Shown here piece after piece: positions 49,201 through 58,269 of a DNA stretch of 64,000 nt. The stretch comes from Streptomyces sp. 1331.2 (GTDB lineage Bacteria; Actinomycetota; Actinomycetes; Streptomycetales; Streptomycetaceae), in contig NZ_OBMJ01000001.1 in NCBI RefSeq assembly GCF_900199205.1, positions 7,185,001 through 7,249,000 of the forward strand, in the 5' to 3' direction. The notes beneath the pieces are model-generated. The model had not been told where the DNA came from, did no database searches, and worked only from the letters and a program-made list of their open reading frames with translations. How positions within the stretch are numbered: the stretch's first letter is position 1; each line of letters begins with the position of its first letter. A program made the position numbers and the translations under genes.

Positions 49201-50289
49201 GTGCCGAGCGACGCACTCGTGTCCCCGGGCGAACTGACGGTCAGCCAGGAGGTCGCCGCCACCCTGCCGGACGGCCGGACCGTCACCCGCTGGACGATCG
49301 GCTCACCGGAGGGCCTGACGGCGGAGGTGCTCGACCTGGGCGCCCGCCTCCAGGCCCTGCACACGCCGGACCGGCACGGAAGGCGGGCGAACGTCGTCCT
49401 CGGCTGCGACGGCGTCGAGGACCTGCTCGGCGAGGCCGCCTACCTCGGCGCCACGGTCGGCCGCTACGCCAACCGGATCGCCGACGGCCGGCTGCCGATC
49501 GACGGGACGACGCACCGGCTGGTGACCCAGCCCACCGGCCACACCCTGCACGGCGGAACGGACGGCTTCGCCACCCGGCTCTGGGACGGAGTCCCCGTCC
49601 GGGAGGGCAGGCGGGCCGGAGTGCGCCTGCGGCTGCACAGCCCCGACGGCGACCAGGGCTTCCCCGGGGCGCTCACCGCCGAGGTGACGTACCTGCTCGA
49701 CCCGGCCGGTGCGCTCTGGATCGGCTACCGGGCGACCACGGACGCCCCGACCGTCGTCAACCTCACCAACCACGCGTACTTCAACCTGGCCGGCGAGGGC
49801 AGCGGAACGGTGCTCGACCACCTGCTCCGGGTGGAGGCCCCCGGGTACCTGCCGGTCGACGGGGAGCTGATCCCGACCGGCCCGGTCGCCCCGGTCGCCG
49901 ACACGCCCTTCGACCTGCGCGAGGCCCGGCGGATCGGAGACCTGGTCGACGGCCCGGACCCGCAGCTGCGCCAGGCCGGAGCGGGCTTCGACCACAACTG
50001 GGTGCTCGACGGGAACGGGTTCCGCAGGGTCGCCGTGCTGAGCCACCCGGCCAGCGGCCGGCGGGTGGAGTGCCTCACCACGGAACCGGGGCTGCAGGTC
50101 TACACCGGGAACCACTTCGACGGCTCGCTGACCGGCCGCTCCGGCCGCCCGTACCGGGCCTACGCGGGCATCGCGCTGGAGACACAGCACTTCCCGGACT
50201 CGCCCAACCGCCCCGAGTACCCCTCCACCGTCCTGCGCCCGGGGGAGGAGTTCCGCTCGACGACGGTCTACTGCTGCTCGGCGGAGTAG
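49201..50289 (+). CDS. Aldose 1-epimerase (mutarotase)
   Basis: Interconverts alpha and beta anomers of free sugars. A 362-residue GalM-type enzyme with YANRIADGRLPIDG, GGTDGFATRLWDG, catalytic His in NLTNHAYFNLAG and catalytic Glu in ALETQHFPDS. The GTG start follows a GGAG site. It is 82 bases after araA and probably in the same transcript, supplying the anomer that the isomerase or kinase uses. Confidence 0.95.
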   Translation: MPSDALVSPGELTVSQEVAATLPDGRTVTRWTIGSPEGLTAEVLDLGARLQALHTPDRHGRRANVVLGCDGVEDLLGEAAYLGATVGRYANRIADGRLPIDGTTHRLVTQPTGHTLHGGTDGFATRLWDGVPVREGRRAGVRLRLHSPDGDQGFPGALTAEVTYLLDPAGALWIGYRATTDAPTVVNLTNHAYFNLAGEGSGTVLDHLLRVEAPGYLPVDGELIPTGPVAPVADTPFDLREARRIGDLVDGPDPQLRQAGAGFDHNWVLDGNGFRRVAVLSHPASGRRVECLTTEPGLQVYTGNHFDGSLTGRSGRPYRAYAGIALETQHFPDSPNRPEYPSTVLRPGEEFRSTTVYCCSAE

Positions 50290-50314
50290 CGGACCCGCCG
50301 GCGGGCGGTGAACG

Positions 50315-50348
50315 GGGGGCGGTGGGCCGGACGGGGCCCGCCGCCCCC
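50315..50348. terminator. Bidirectional terminator between the arabinose and xylose loci
   Basis: 50315-50328 pairs with 50335-50348 (14 bp with one T-G wobble, six-base loop), between two convergent genes. Confidence 0.8.
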
Positions 50349-50361
50349 TTCGCGTTGCCGC

Positions 50362-51534
50362 TCAGCGCGCGCCGAGGAGGTGTTCGAGGGCGAGCTGGTC
50401 CAGCTGCTCGAAGGCCATGCCGCGCCGGGCGGTGGCCTCGACGTCGAACTCCTCGAAGGCGGAACGGTCGGCGAGCAGGCCGGCCAGGCCGTCCCCGGCC
50501 GTGGGCAGGGCCAGTTCGGGCAGCCGGGAGGCGGCGAGGGCGGCCTGCACCTCCGGGTCGGCCCGGAAGGCGCGCGAGCGCTCGGCCAGCAGCAGGTAGT
50601 TGCGCATGCAGCCGGCCGCCGAGGCCCAGACGCCGTCGAAGTCCTCGGTGCGCGGCGGCTTGAAGTCGAAGTGGCGCGGGCCGTCGTAGCCGGCCGACTC
50701 CAGCAGGTCGACCAGCCAGAAGGCCTGCCGGAGGTCTCCCGCGCCGAAGCGCAGGTCCTGGTCGTACTTGATGCCGGACTGGCCGTTGAGGTCGATGTGG
50801 AACAGCTTGTCGTGCCACAGGGCCTGGGCGATGCCGTGCGGGAAGTTGAGCCCGGCCATCTGCTCGTGGCCCACCTCCGGGTTGAGGCCGACCCGCTCGG
50901 GCCGCTCCAACGCGTTGATGAACGCCAGGGCGTGGCCGACGGTGGGCAGCAGGATGTCGCCGCGCGGCTCGTTGGGCTTGGGCTCGATCGCGAACCGCAG
51001 GTCGTAGCCCTGCTGCTCGACGTACTCGCCGAACAGGTCGAAGGCCTCCTTCAGCCGGTCCAGCGCGGTGCGCACGTCCTTGGCGGCGCCGGACTCCGCG
51101 CCCTCGCGACCGCCCCAGGCCACGTAGACGGAGGCGCCGAGCTCCGCGGCCAGGTCGATGTTGCGGATGGTCTTGCGCAGCGCGTAGCGGCGCACGTCGC
51201 GGTCGTTGGCGGTGAAGGCGCCGTCCTTGAAGACGGGGTGGGTGAACAGGTTGGTGGTCGCCATCGGGACCTTCAGCCCGGCGGCGTCCAGCGCGGCGCG
51301 GAAGCGCTTGACGGTCTCCTCGCGGGTGGCGTCGTCCGCGCCGAAGGGGATCAGGTCGTCGTCGTGGAAGGTGACGCCGTAAGCGCCGAGCCCGGCGAGC
51401 CGCTGCACGGTCTCGACCGGGTCGAGGGCGGGACGGGTCGCGTCGCCGAAGGGGTCGCGCCCCTGCCAGCCGACGGTCCACAGGCCGAAGGTGAACTTGT
51501 GCGCGGGGGTGGGGACGAGCGGGTCGCTGGACAT
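50362..51534 (-). CDS. xylA: Xylose isomerase
   Basis: Converts D-xylose to D-xylulose. The 390 residues match the short actinomycete class I form: KFTFGLWTVGWQGRDPFG at the N terminus, catalytic His57 (VTFHDDDL), metal ligand Glu184 and Lys186 (IEPKPNEPRGD), LNPEVGHEQMAGL and HIDLNGQSGIKYDQDLRFG. It is divergent from xylB across a 94-base control region. Confidence 0.98.
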   Translation of the reverse strand: MSSDPLVPTPAHKFTFGLWTVGWQGRDPFGDATRPALDPVETVQRLAGLGAYGVTFHDDDLIPFGADDATREETVKRFRAALDAAGLKVPMATTNLFTHPVFKDGAFTANDRDVRRYALRKTIRNIDLAAELGASVYVAWGGREGAESGAAKDVRTALDRLKEAFDLFGEYVEQQGYDLRFAIEPKPNEPRGDILLPTVGHALAFINALERPERVGLNPEVGHEQMAGLNFPHGIAQALWHDKLFHIDLNGQSGIKYDQDLRFGAGDLRQAFWLVDLLESAGYDGPRHFDFKPPRTEDFDGVWASAAGCMRNYLLLAERSRAFRADPEVQAALAASRLPELALPTAGDGLAGLLADRSAFEEFDVEATARRGMAFEQLDQLALEHLLGAR

Positions 51535-51560
51535 GGCACGGCTCCGGATCGGTGCGGAAG

Positions 51561-51592
51561 GGTGTTTGTCAGGGCTCTCAACAAATTAGTAT
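51561..51592. promoter_or_regulatory. Overlapping xylA/xylB promoters and probable XylR operator
   Basis: TTTGTC at 51565-51570 and ACAAA at 51581-51585 form an A/T-rich inverted repeat in an otherwise GC-rich gap. TAGTAT at 51587-51592 can serve as the xylB -10, and TTTGTTG read leftward as the xylA -35. A ROK repressor bound here would block both. Confidence 0.5.
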
Positions 51593-51628
51593 GCCGGGAC
51601 GTCAGAAGGAACCCCATCGGAGGAACGC

Positions 51629-53059
51629 ATGGCTGAGCAGCGTGTCGTGATCGGCGTCGACAGCTCGACCCAGTCCACCAAGGCCCTCGCCGTCGATCTC
51701 GACACGGGCGCGGTCCTGGGCGAGGGCCGCGCCCCGCACACCGTCAGCGAGGGAGCCGGCCGGGAGAGCGACCCGGAGCAGTGGTGGCGGGCGTTCGAGG
51801 AGGCCACCGCGGCGACGGGCTGGGCCGGGCGCGCGGCCGCCGTCTCGATCGGCGGCCAGCAGCACGGGCTGGTCACCCTCGACGCGACCGGCGCACCCGT
51901 CCGCCCCGCCCTGCTCTGGAACGACGTCCGCTCCGCCCCCCAGGCCGCCGAGCTGCGGGCCGCCATCGGCGCGGCGGAACTCGCCGACCGCACCGGCAGC
52001 GTCCCCACCGCCGCCTTCACCGCCCCCAAGTGGGCCTGGCTGCGCGCCCACGAGCCCGCCGCCGCCGAGCGCGTCACCGCCGTCCGCCTGCCGCACGACT
52101 TCCTCACCGAACGGCTGACCGGAGAGGCCGTCACCGACCGGGGCGACGCCTCCGGAACCGGCTGGTGGGGGCCGGACGGCTACGACAAGGACGTCCTCGA
52201 CCGCATCGGCCTCGACCCGGCCCTGCTCCCGCAGGTCCGCACGCCGGGCGCGCCGGCCGGCGCCGTCCGCCCGGGGACGGCGCTGCGCCCGGGGATCCCG
52301 GTGGCCGCCGGAACCGGCGACAACATGGCCGCCGCCCTCGGGCTGGGCCTGCGGCCCGGGCAGCCGGTGCTCAGCCTCGGCACCTCCGGGACGGTCTACG
52401 CCGTCGGCCGGAAGCGGCCGACGGACCCGAGCGGCACCGTCGCGGGCTTCGCCGACGCCCTCGGCGGCTGGCTGCCGCTCGCCTGCACGCTCAACTGCAC
52501 CCTCGCCGTCGACCGCTTCGCCGCCCTGCTCGGACGCGGGCGCGAGGAGGTCGAGGACGGCGGCACCGTCGTCGTCCTGCCCTACCTGGACGGCGAGCGC
52601 ACCCCGGACCTCCCGGGCGCCTCCGGCCTGATCCACGGGCTGCGCCACGACACCACCCCCGGACAGCTGCTCCAGGCCGCCTACGACGGCGCCGCCCACG
52701 CCCTGCTCGCCGCCCTGGACGGCGTGCTGCGCGCGGGCGGCACGGACCCGGCGGGCGACGAACCGCTGCTGCTGATCGGCGGCGGCGCCCGCGGCCGCAC
52801 CTGGCAGCGGACCGTGCTGCGGCTCTCCGGCCGGGCCGTCCGGGTGCCCGACGCCCGGGAACTGGTCGCGCTCGGCGCCGCCGCCCAGGCCGCCGCCCTG
52901 CTCACCGGCGAGCCCGCCGACGCGGTGGCACGCCGTTGGCGCACCGCCGACGGCCCGGTGCTGGAGCCCGTGGCCCGGGACGCGGCCGCGCTCGAACGGA
53001 TCGGCGATACCCTGCGTCGGGCCGGGGCCTTGCAGGGAGCTCCGGCCGGGGACCGGTAG
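51629..53059 (+). CDS. xylB: Xylulokinase
   Basis: Phosphorylates D-xylulose to xylulose 5-phosphate. A 476-residue FGGY kinase: VVIGVDSSTQSTKALAVD, SIGGQQHGLVTLD, LWNDVRS, GTGDNMAAALGLGL and LLIGGGARGRTWQRTVLRL. These match xylulokinase rather than glycerol kinase. It is divergent from xylA and 14 bases before xylR. Confidence 0.97.
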   Translation: MAEQRVVIGVDSSTQSTKALAVDLDTGAVLGEGRAPHTVSEGAGRESDPEQWWRAFEEATAATGWAGRAAAVSIGGQQHGLVTLDATGAPVRPALLWNDVRSAPQAAELRAAIGAAELADRTGSVPTAAFTAPKWAWLRAHEPAAAERVTAVRLPHDFLTERLTGEAVTDRGDASGTGWWGPDGYDKDVLDRIGLDPALLPQVRTPGAPAGAVRPGTALRPGIPVAAGTGDNMAAALGLGLRPGQPVLSLGTSGTVYAVGRKRPTDPSGTVAGFADALGGWLPLACTLNCTLAVDRFAALLGRGREEVEDGGTVVVLPYLDGERTPDLPGASGLIHGLRHDTTPGQLLQAAYDGAAHALLAALDGVLRAGGTDPAGDEPLLLIGGGARGRTWQRTVLRLSGRAVRVPDARELVALGAAAQAAALLTGEPADAVARRWRTADGPVLEPVARDAAALERIGDTLRRAGALQGAPAGDR

Positions 53060-53073
53060 GAGGGGGCGCGCGC

Positions 53074-54327
53074 GTGACAGTGGTCGGCACAGCGAGGAAC
53101 AGCCAGGGCGGCGGGCCCGCGTCGCAACAGGACATGCGGCGGCGCAACCTCTCGGTGGTCCTCGGCGCGGTCAGCGCTCACGACCCGCTCGCCCGGCCGC
53201 TGTCCCGCGCCGACGTCGCCGGCCGGGTCGGACTGACCAGGGCGGCCGTCTCCTCGCTGGTCGACGAACTGATCGGACGGGGTGCGCTGACCGAGGCGGA
53301 GACCGCGCCCGACGGACGGGTCGGCCGCCCCGGGCGTGCGCTGTCGGTGCGCGACCGGGGCCCGGCTGGCCTCGGTCTGGAGATCGGCGTCACGCACCTC
53401 GGCGCGTGCGTCGTGGACCTGCGCGGCGAACCCCGGGTGTGGCGCCGGGTGGACCGGGCCAACGCCGGCCGACCGGCAGGGCAGGTCCTGGCGGAGACCG
53501 CCGCCCTGGCCGCCGAGGCGGAGGCCGAGGCCCGCGACCTCGGACTGCGTGTCGAGGGCCGGGTCCTGGCCGTGCCCGGGGTGGTGCCGAACGGACCGGC
53601 CGGGCGGGTCGAACGCGCACCCAACCTCGGCTGGCACACCGTCGGCATCGCCGACCACTGGCCCGACCCGTGCACCGTGCCCGAGCCGGAGAACGAGGCC
53701 AATCTCGGGGCGCTGGCCGAGTACTGGAACGCCGAGCAGGCCGAGCAGACCTTCGTGCACGTCTCCGCGGACGCCGGGATCGGGGCCGCCCTGGTCATCG
53801 ACGGGCGGTTGTTCCGCGGCGCCCGCGGCTTCGCCGGCGAGCTCGGCCACGTCCCCGTCCATCCGGACGGCGTCCGGTGCGCCTGCGGCGCGCGCGGCTG
53901 CCTGGAGCAGTACGCGGGCCAGGCGGCCGTGCTGCGCGAGGCCGGCCTCGCGCAGCACGGCCCGGGCGCGGCCGGTCCCGCGGAGGCCGGCGACCCGGTC
54001 GCCCTGCTGGCCGATCGGGCCGCCGCCGGACATGCGCCGACCCTGGCGGCGCTGGACCGCGCGGGCCGGGCCCTGGGCCTCGCCCTCGCCTCCGCCGTCG
54101 ACCTCATCGACCCGGACGGCCTCGTCCTCGGCGGCACCTACGCCGAACTGGCCGAGTGGCTGCTGCCGCCGGTCCGGGCCGAACTCGGCGAGCGGGTCAC
54201 CGTCCGGCCCTGGGCGCCGGAGGCGCTGCGCCCGTCCGCCCTGGGTCGGCGCGGGCCCGTGCTGGGCGCGGCGCAGACCACGGTCCGCCGGATCATGGCG
54301 GACCCCACGCTGCTGCCGGTCGGCTGA
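53074..54327 (+). CDS. xylR: ROK-family xylose repressor
   Basis: A 417-residue ROK repressor: N-terminal winged helix (LSRADVAGRVGLTRAAVSSLVDELIGRGALTE, near 46-77) and a C-terminal sugar-kinase-like domain with the ROK zinc cluster GELGHVPVHPDGVRCACGARGCLEQYAG (CxCGxxGCxE). The GTG start has TAGGAGGGGG in front. Position after xylB fits the usual actinomycete xylose locus; it probably senses D-xylose and acts in the xylA-xylB gap. The name is by context. Confidence 0.88.
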   Translation: MTVVGTARNSQGGGPASQQDMRRRNLSVVLGAVSAHDPLARPLSRADVAGRVGLTRAAVSSLVDELIGRGALTEAETAPDGRVGRPGRALSVRDRGPAGLGLEIGVTHLGACVVDLRGEPRVWRRVDRANAGRPAGQVLAETAALAAEAEAEARDLGLRVEGRVLAVPGVVPNGPAGRVERAPNLGWHTVGIADHWPDPCTVPEPENEANLGALAEYWNAEQAEQTFVHVSADAGIGAALVIDGRLFRGARGFAGELGHVPVHPDGVRCACGARGCLEQYAGQAAVLREAGLAQHGPGAAGPAEAGDPVALLADRAAAGHAPTLAALDRAGRALGLALASAVDLIDPDGLVLGGTYAELAEWLLPPVRAELGERVTVRPWAPEALRPSALGRRGPVLGAAQTTVRRIMADPTLLPVG

Positions 54328-54383
54328 CCCGGGGCCGGGAGCGGGAGGCCCGGCGCGCCCGGGCCTGCTCCGCGCGCGGTCAG

Positions 54384-54419
54384 TGGTCAGGTCAGTGGTC
54401 AGTCGTGGTCGACCACGAC
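54384..54419. repeat. Direct repeat and 18-bp palindrome after xylR
   Basis: GTCAGTGGTCAG occurs twice in tandem, then GTCGTGGTCGACCACGAC (54402-54419) is a perfect palindrome. It may end the xylR transcript. The remainder of the 54328-54620 gap shows a promoter near 54588 and nothing else that I recognise. Confidence 0.65.
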
Positions 54420-54587
54420 CGCCCCGTACACCTCCATACGCTGCAACCCGTGCGGTTGGATCCACAAGAACTCGCGCAAGAGCCAAGCCGAGTTCGTCTC
54501 GGACAAATGCGATGAATTGCCTCGTGTTAGCGCCACCACGAGTCGGCCACCCGTCGGAACTCGTTCCGAATGAGGTTGTGAGAACTC

Positions 54588-54616
54588 TTGACGAACCTTT
54601 CGATAGGGCGGCTAAT
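54588..54616 (+). promoter_or_regulatory. Promoter candidate of the deoxysugar operon
   Basis: TTGACG (54588-54593) is followed after 17-19 bases by GCTAATTA, an A/T-rich -10 candidate around 54611-54618. AGGTT and AACCT flank it as a possible operator. Transcription would start close to or inside the damaged first gene. Confidence 0.45.
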
Positions 54617-54620
54617 TAAT

Positions 54621-55878
54621 CCCCCGAGGGCGGCCTGGATCCTGTCCGGCGAGCAGCGCTACCGCGACTGGATCGTCGACTACGTCGGCGCCTGGCGGGA
54701 GCGCACCGAGGCGAACGGCGGTCTCATCCCGGACAACGTCGGCCCGGACGGGGTCGTCGGCAGCCGGCTCGAAGGACGCTGGTACGGCGGCCACTACGGC
54801 TGGTCCTGGCCGCACGGCTGGCACAGCGTGGGCCACGCGGCCTGCGTGGCGGCGCTCGCCGCCGCGGTGAGCACCGGGGAGGACGACTACCTCGCGATGG
54901 TCGGCACCTCGCTCGACGAGATCATCTCCCGGGCGAAGGTGATGCCCTTCGCCGAGGCGGACTCCAGCCTGCCGTCCAAGTGGGCGGTCGAACTCGGCCC
55001 GGACCGCGACCGGCCGACGCTCCACCTCCCGTTCCGGCGCAACGACTCGGGCTGGTTCGACTACAACCCGGTCACCCTGTCGGTGCCGATGGCGCTGTGG
55101 CACCACACCGCCTCGGACACCGACCGCGCCCGCATCGAGCGACTGCGCGAAGCGGACGAGCTCGACTGGAGCACGGTGCGCCCGTTCCGGGCCAAGGAGG
55201 AGTCCGGGCACGAGAAGGCCTGGTTCGCCTTCCTCGCCGGCGACGACCCCGGCTACCCCGAGCGGATCCTCGCCGCCGCCCAGGCGCAGGTCCGCCACCG
55301 GCTGCGGCGGATCGAGCGTTACCGCGACCTGGAGGTGGAGGAGGCCGACATCCACGTGTGGCAGCAGTGCAACCCGGTGGCCACCGAAGCCCTCGTCCAG
55401 CTGACCTGGGGCGGCCCCCAGGTGCCTCTACAACGGCGGCCTCCAGCAGGCCCGGCTGCGCTACCACGACGCCGAGGCCCGCCGCGCGGGGCTGCCGCAG
55501 GACGTGGCCGCCCTGGTCACCTCCATCGACCCCGAGGCGACCACGGTCGAGTTGGTGAACCTCTCGCCAGACAAAGATCGGACCATTATCCTTCAGGCGG
55601 GCGCCTTCGCGGAGCACAGCATCACCTCGGTCCGGTACACGACGTGTGCGGACGAGGGCTGGATCGGCGACATGTACGGCTACGGCCACACCGAGCCGGT
55701 GGTCGGCGAGTCGGTAGCCGCCTGCCATGACGCCTACCTGACGGTTCGGATGCCCGCCTCCACCCGGATCCGGCTCACGCTCCGGCTGGAGCTGCGCGCC
55801 CGGACCCCCGGCTATCGTTCGCCCTTCGGTGCCTCGGTCGAGGTGTCGAACGTCCAAACATCGGAGGAATCTGCATGA
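54621..55878 (+). pseudogene. Truncated and frameshifted first gene of the deoxysugar operon
   Basis: The frame opens without a proper start or ribosome site and at once reads like the inside of a protein (ILSGEQRYRDWIVDYVGAWR, then WYGGHYGWSWPHGWHSVGHA), so the N terminus seems lost. Near 55421-55430 the frame changes by one base: before it the protein reads NPVATEALVQLTWGGPQ, and after it YNGGLQQARLRYHDAEARR runs on to a normal end (GYRSPFGASVEVSNVQ). The family was not recognised; the Trp/Gly/His-rich helical look suggests a sugar-active (alpha/alpha)6-barrel enzyme. The end overlaps the mutarotase gene as ATGA. Confidence 0.7.
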
Positions 55879-56222
55879 GGCGCTTCGCCCAGACCATCAG
55901 GCTCCGCCCCGAGCACCGGGAGAAGTACCTCGAACTCCACTCCGCCGTCTGGCCCGGAGTCGAGGCGGCCCTCCACCGGGCGCGGATCCGCAACTACAGC
56001 ATCTACCTCCACGGCGACGTGCTGTTCGCCTACTTCGAGTACCACGGCGAGGACTTCGACGCCGACATCGCGGAACTGGAGGCCGACCCGGTGACCCAGG
56101 AATGGTGGAAGCTCACCGACCCCTGCCAGGAGCCCTGGCCCGACCGCGGCGACTCCCGCCAATGGACCGAACTCGCCGAGGTCTGGCACCTGGGCGAACC
56201 CGGCGAGCACACCGCCGGCTGA
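55875..56222 (+). CDS. L-rhamnose/L-fucose mutarotase (RhaM family)
   Basis: A 115-residue dimeric mutarotase that interconverts sugar anomers. MRRFAQTIRLRPEHREKYLELHSAVWPGV, IRNYSIYLHGDVLFAYFEYHG and the EWWKLTDPCQEPW end are the family's conserved blocks, including the His and Trp-Trp of the active site. It overlaps the damaged upstream gene by four bases. The other genes of the operon point to L-fucose or L-rhamnose. Confidence 0.92.
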   Translation: MRRFAQTIRLRPEHREKYLELHSAVWPGVEAALHRARIRNYSIYLHGDVLFAYFEYHGEDFDADIAELEADPVTQEWWKLTDPCQEPWPDRGDSRQWTELAEVWHLGEPGEHTAG

Positions 56223-56263
56223 CCAGACCCGCACCGGACCGACCACCCGAACCGGAGCCTCCC

Positions 56264-57145
56264 GTGACCACCCCGCCACCCCCGGGACTCATCGACGCCC
56301 ACCACCACCTGTGGGACCTCGACCGGCGCCCGCAAGCCTGGCTCGACGACCCCGATCTCACCTCGATCCGCCGCACGTTCACCCCCGATGACCTGCGCGC
56401 CACCGCCACCCGGGAGGTGGCCGGACGCCGGCTGCACGGCACGGTCGTCGTGCAGTGCATCCCGGACGTGCCCGAGACCGCGGACCTGCTCGCGCTCGCC
56501 GCCCAGGACCCGCTGATCGACGCCGTGGTCGGCTGGGCGGACCTCAGGTCCCCCGCGATCGGCGACGAGCTCGACCGGCTGCTCGCCGGACCGGGCGGCG
56601 GACACCTCCGGTCGCTGCGGCACCTGGTCCAGGGCGAGTCGGACCCGCACTGGCTGCAACGCCCCGACGTCGAGCGCGGGTTGGCGGCGCTCGGGGACCG
56701 CGGGCTGGGCTACGACGTGCTCGTCCGCAGCCACCAGCTCGACCAGGCGATCCGGCTCGCCGAACGCTTCCCGGAGCTGCCCCAGGTCCTCGACCACGCC
56801 GGCAAGCCGGACATCGCCGGCGGCGAACTGGGGGACTGGGAAGGTCGGTTGCGGCAGCTGGCCGGGCACCCCCAGGTGGTCTGCAAGGTGTCCGGACTGA
56901 TCACCGAGGCCGACCACGACACCTGGACCACCGCCGACCTCCGCCCGGTCTGGGACGTCCTGCTGAGCGCCTTCGGCGCCGACCGGCTGATGTTCGGCTC
57001 GGACTGGCCGGTGGCGAACCTCGCGGGCGGCTGGAACCGCTGGGCCGCCACCGTGGACGAACTGCTCGACGAGTGCTCCGCCGAGGAGACCTCGGCGATC
57101 CTCGCGGGCACCGCGACCACCTTCTACCGCCTCGCCCGTACCTGA
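56264..57145 (+). CDS. Amidohydrolase-type sugar lactonase (L-fuconolactonase-like)
   Basis: A 293-residue COG3618 amidohydrolase. LIDAHHHLWDLDRRPQAWL, VVVQCIPDVPETADLLALA, VLDHAGKPDI and RLMFGSDWPVANLAGGW are the conserved metal and catalytic blocks. Known members open L-fucono-1,5-lactone or L-rhamnono-1,4-lactone. The GTG start follows CCGGAGCC. It fits step two of a non-phosphorylative deoxysugar route. Confidence 0.9.
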   Translation: MTTPPPPGLIDAHHHLWDLDRRPQAWLDDPDLTSIRRTFTPDDLRATATREVAGRRLHGTVVVQCIPDVPETADLLALAAQDPLIDAVVGWADLRSPAIGDELDRLLAGPGGGHLRSLRHLVQGESDPHWLQRPDVERGLAALGDRGLGYDVLVRSHQLDQAIRLAERFPELPQVLDHAGKPDIAGGELGDWEGRLRQLAGHPQVVCKVSGLITEADHDTWTTADLRPVWDVLLSAFGADRLMFGSDWPVANLAGGWNRWAATVDELLDECSAEETSAILAGTATTFYRLART

Positions 57146-57205
57146 CCCACCGGCACCGAACCCCACCGGCACCGAACCCCACCCGCACCGAACCCCACCC
57201 GTTCC
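57146..57205 (+). repeat. Tandem 16-bp repeats between lactonase and dehydrogenase genes
   Basis: Three to four near-identical units of CACCGGCACCGAACCC lie in a row, starting right after the lactonase stop. They end just before the ribosome site of the next gene and contain no start codon. Confidence 0.85.
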
Positions 57206-57225
57206 GAAGGGACCCGGGAACCACG

Positions 57226-58269
57226 ATGACGCTTGCTGTGCGATACACGGCCGCCCGCACGCTGGACACCGCTCCGGTCGAACCGTCCGAGCCCGGCCCC
57301 GGCGAGGTGCTGCTGGCTCCCGCGTACGTCGGGATCTGCGGCACCGACCTGCACATCTTCCACGGCGACATGGACGCCCGGGTCGCCGCCCCGGCCGTCC
57401 TCGGCCACGAGATGTCCGGCCGCGTGGTGCGGGTCGGCGCCGGGGTGGAGGGTTGGCAGCCCGGGGACGCGGTGACGGTCATGCCGCTGCGCTGGGACGA
57501 CAGCTGTCCGGCCTGCCGGAGCGGCCACCGGCACGTCTGCCAGAACCTGGACTTCATCGGCATCGACTCGCCCGGTGCGATGCAGCAGCGCTGGACGGTC
57601 CCCGCCGACACGCTCGTCCGGCTGCCGGACTCCCTCCCGCTGGACCGGGCCGCGCTGGTGGAGCCCACCGCCGTGGCCGTGCACGACGTCGGGCGGGCCC
57701 AGGTACTGGCGGGGGAGCGGGTCGTCGTCGTGGGCGGCGGTCCGGTCGGAATCCTGATCGCGCTGGTCGCGCGGTCGGCCGGGGCCGAGGTGCGCGTGGT
57801 GGAGCCGAGTGCCCACCGGCGGAAGCAGGCCGAGGAGTCGGGCCTCGCCACCTGGGACCCGGCCGCCGAGGACGTACCCGAGGCGGTCCGGCAGTGGACC
57901 GACGGCGCCGGCGCGGACGTCGCCTTCGAGGTGTCCGGCGCGGCGGCCGGGGTCGACACCGCGGTCGACGTCCTGGGGGTGCGCGGCAGGCTGTGCCTGG
58001 TGGCGATCCACCCCCGGCCCCGCGAGGTGAACCTGCACCGCTTCTTCTGGCGTGAACTCACCCTGGTGGGAGCCCGGTTGTACGACCGCTCCGACTTCGA
58101 GCGGGCGGTGGCACTGGTCGCCGACGGCACGATCCCGGCCGATCGGCTGATCAGCAAGATCGTGCCACTCACCGAGGCGCCCGCGGCCTTCGAGGCCCTG
58201 GAGGGCGGCGGCGACGTGATGAAGATCCTGGTGGACTGCACCGGCGACACCCAGGAGGTCACAGCGTGA
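57226..58269 (+). CDS. Zinc-dependent alcohol/sugar dehydrogenase
   Basis: A 347-residue medium-chain dehydrogenase with both zinc sites: VGICGTDLHIFHGD and LGHEMSGRVVRVG for the catalytic zinc, and CPACRSGHRHVC for part of the structural zinc lobe. RVVVVGGGPVGILIALVA binds NAD. It resembles sorbitol or galactonate-type dehydrogenases. The GTG of the next gene overlaps its stop. In this operon it may oxidise a deoxysugar, its acid, or lactaldehyde/propanediol. Confidence 0.92.
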   Translation: MTLAVRYTAARTLDTAPVEPSEPGPGEVLLAPAYVGICGTDLHIFHGDMDARVAAPAVLGHEMSGRVVRVGAGVEGWQPGDAVTVMPLRWDDSCPACRSGHRHVCQNLDFIGIDSPGAMQQRWTVPADTLVRLPDSLPLDRAALVEPTAVAVHDVGRAQVLAGERVVVVGGGPVGILIALVARSAGAEVRVVEPSAHRRKQAEESGLATWDPAAEDVPEAVRQWTDGAGADVAFEVSGAAAGVDTAVDVLGVRGRLCLVAIHPRPREVNLHRFFWRELTLVGARLYDRSDFERAVALVADGTIPADRLISKIVPLTEAPAAFEALEGGGDVMKILVDCTGDTQEVTA

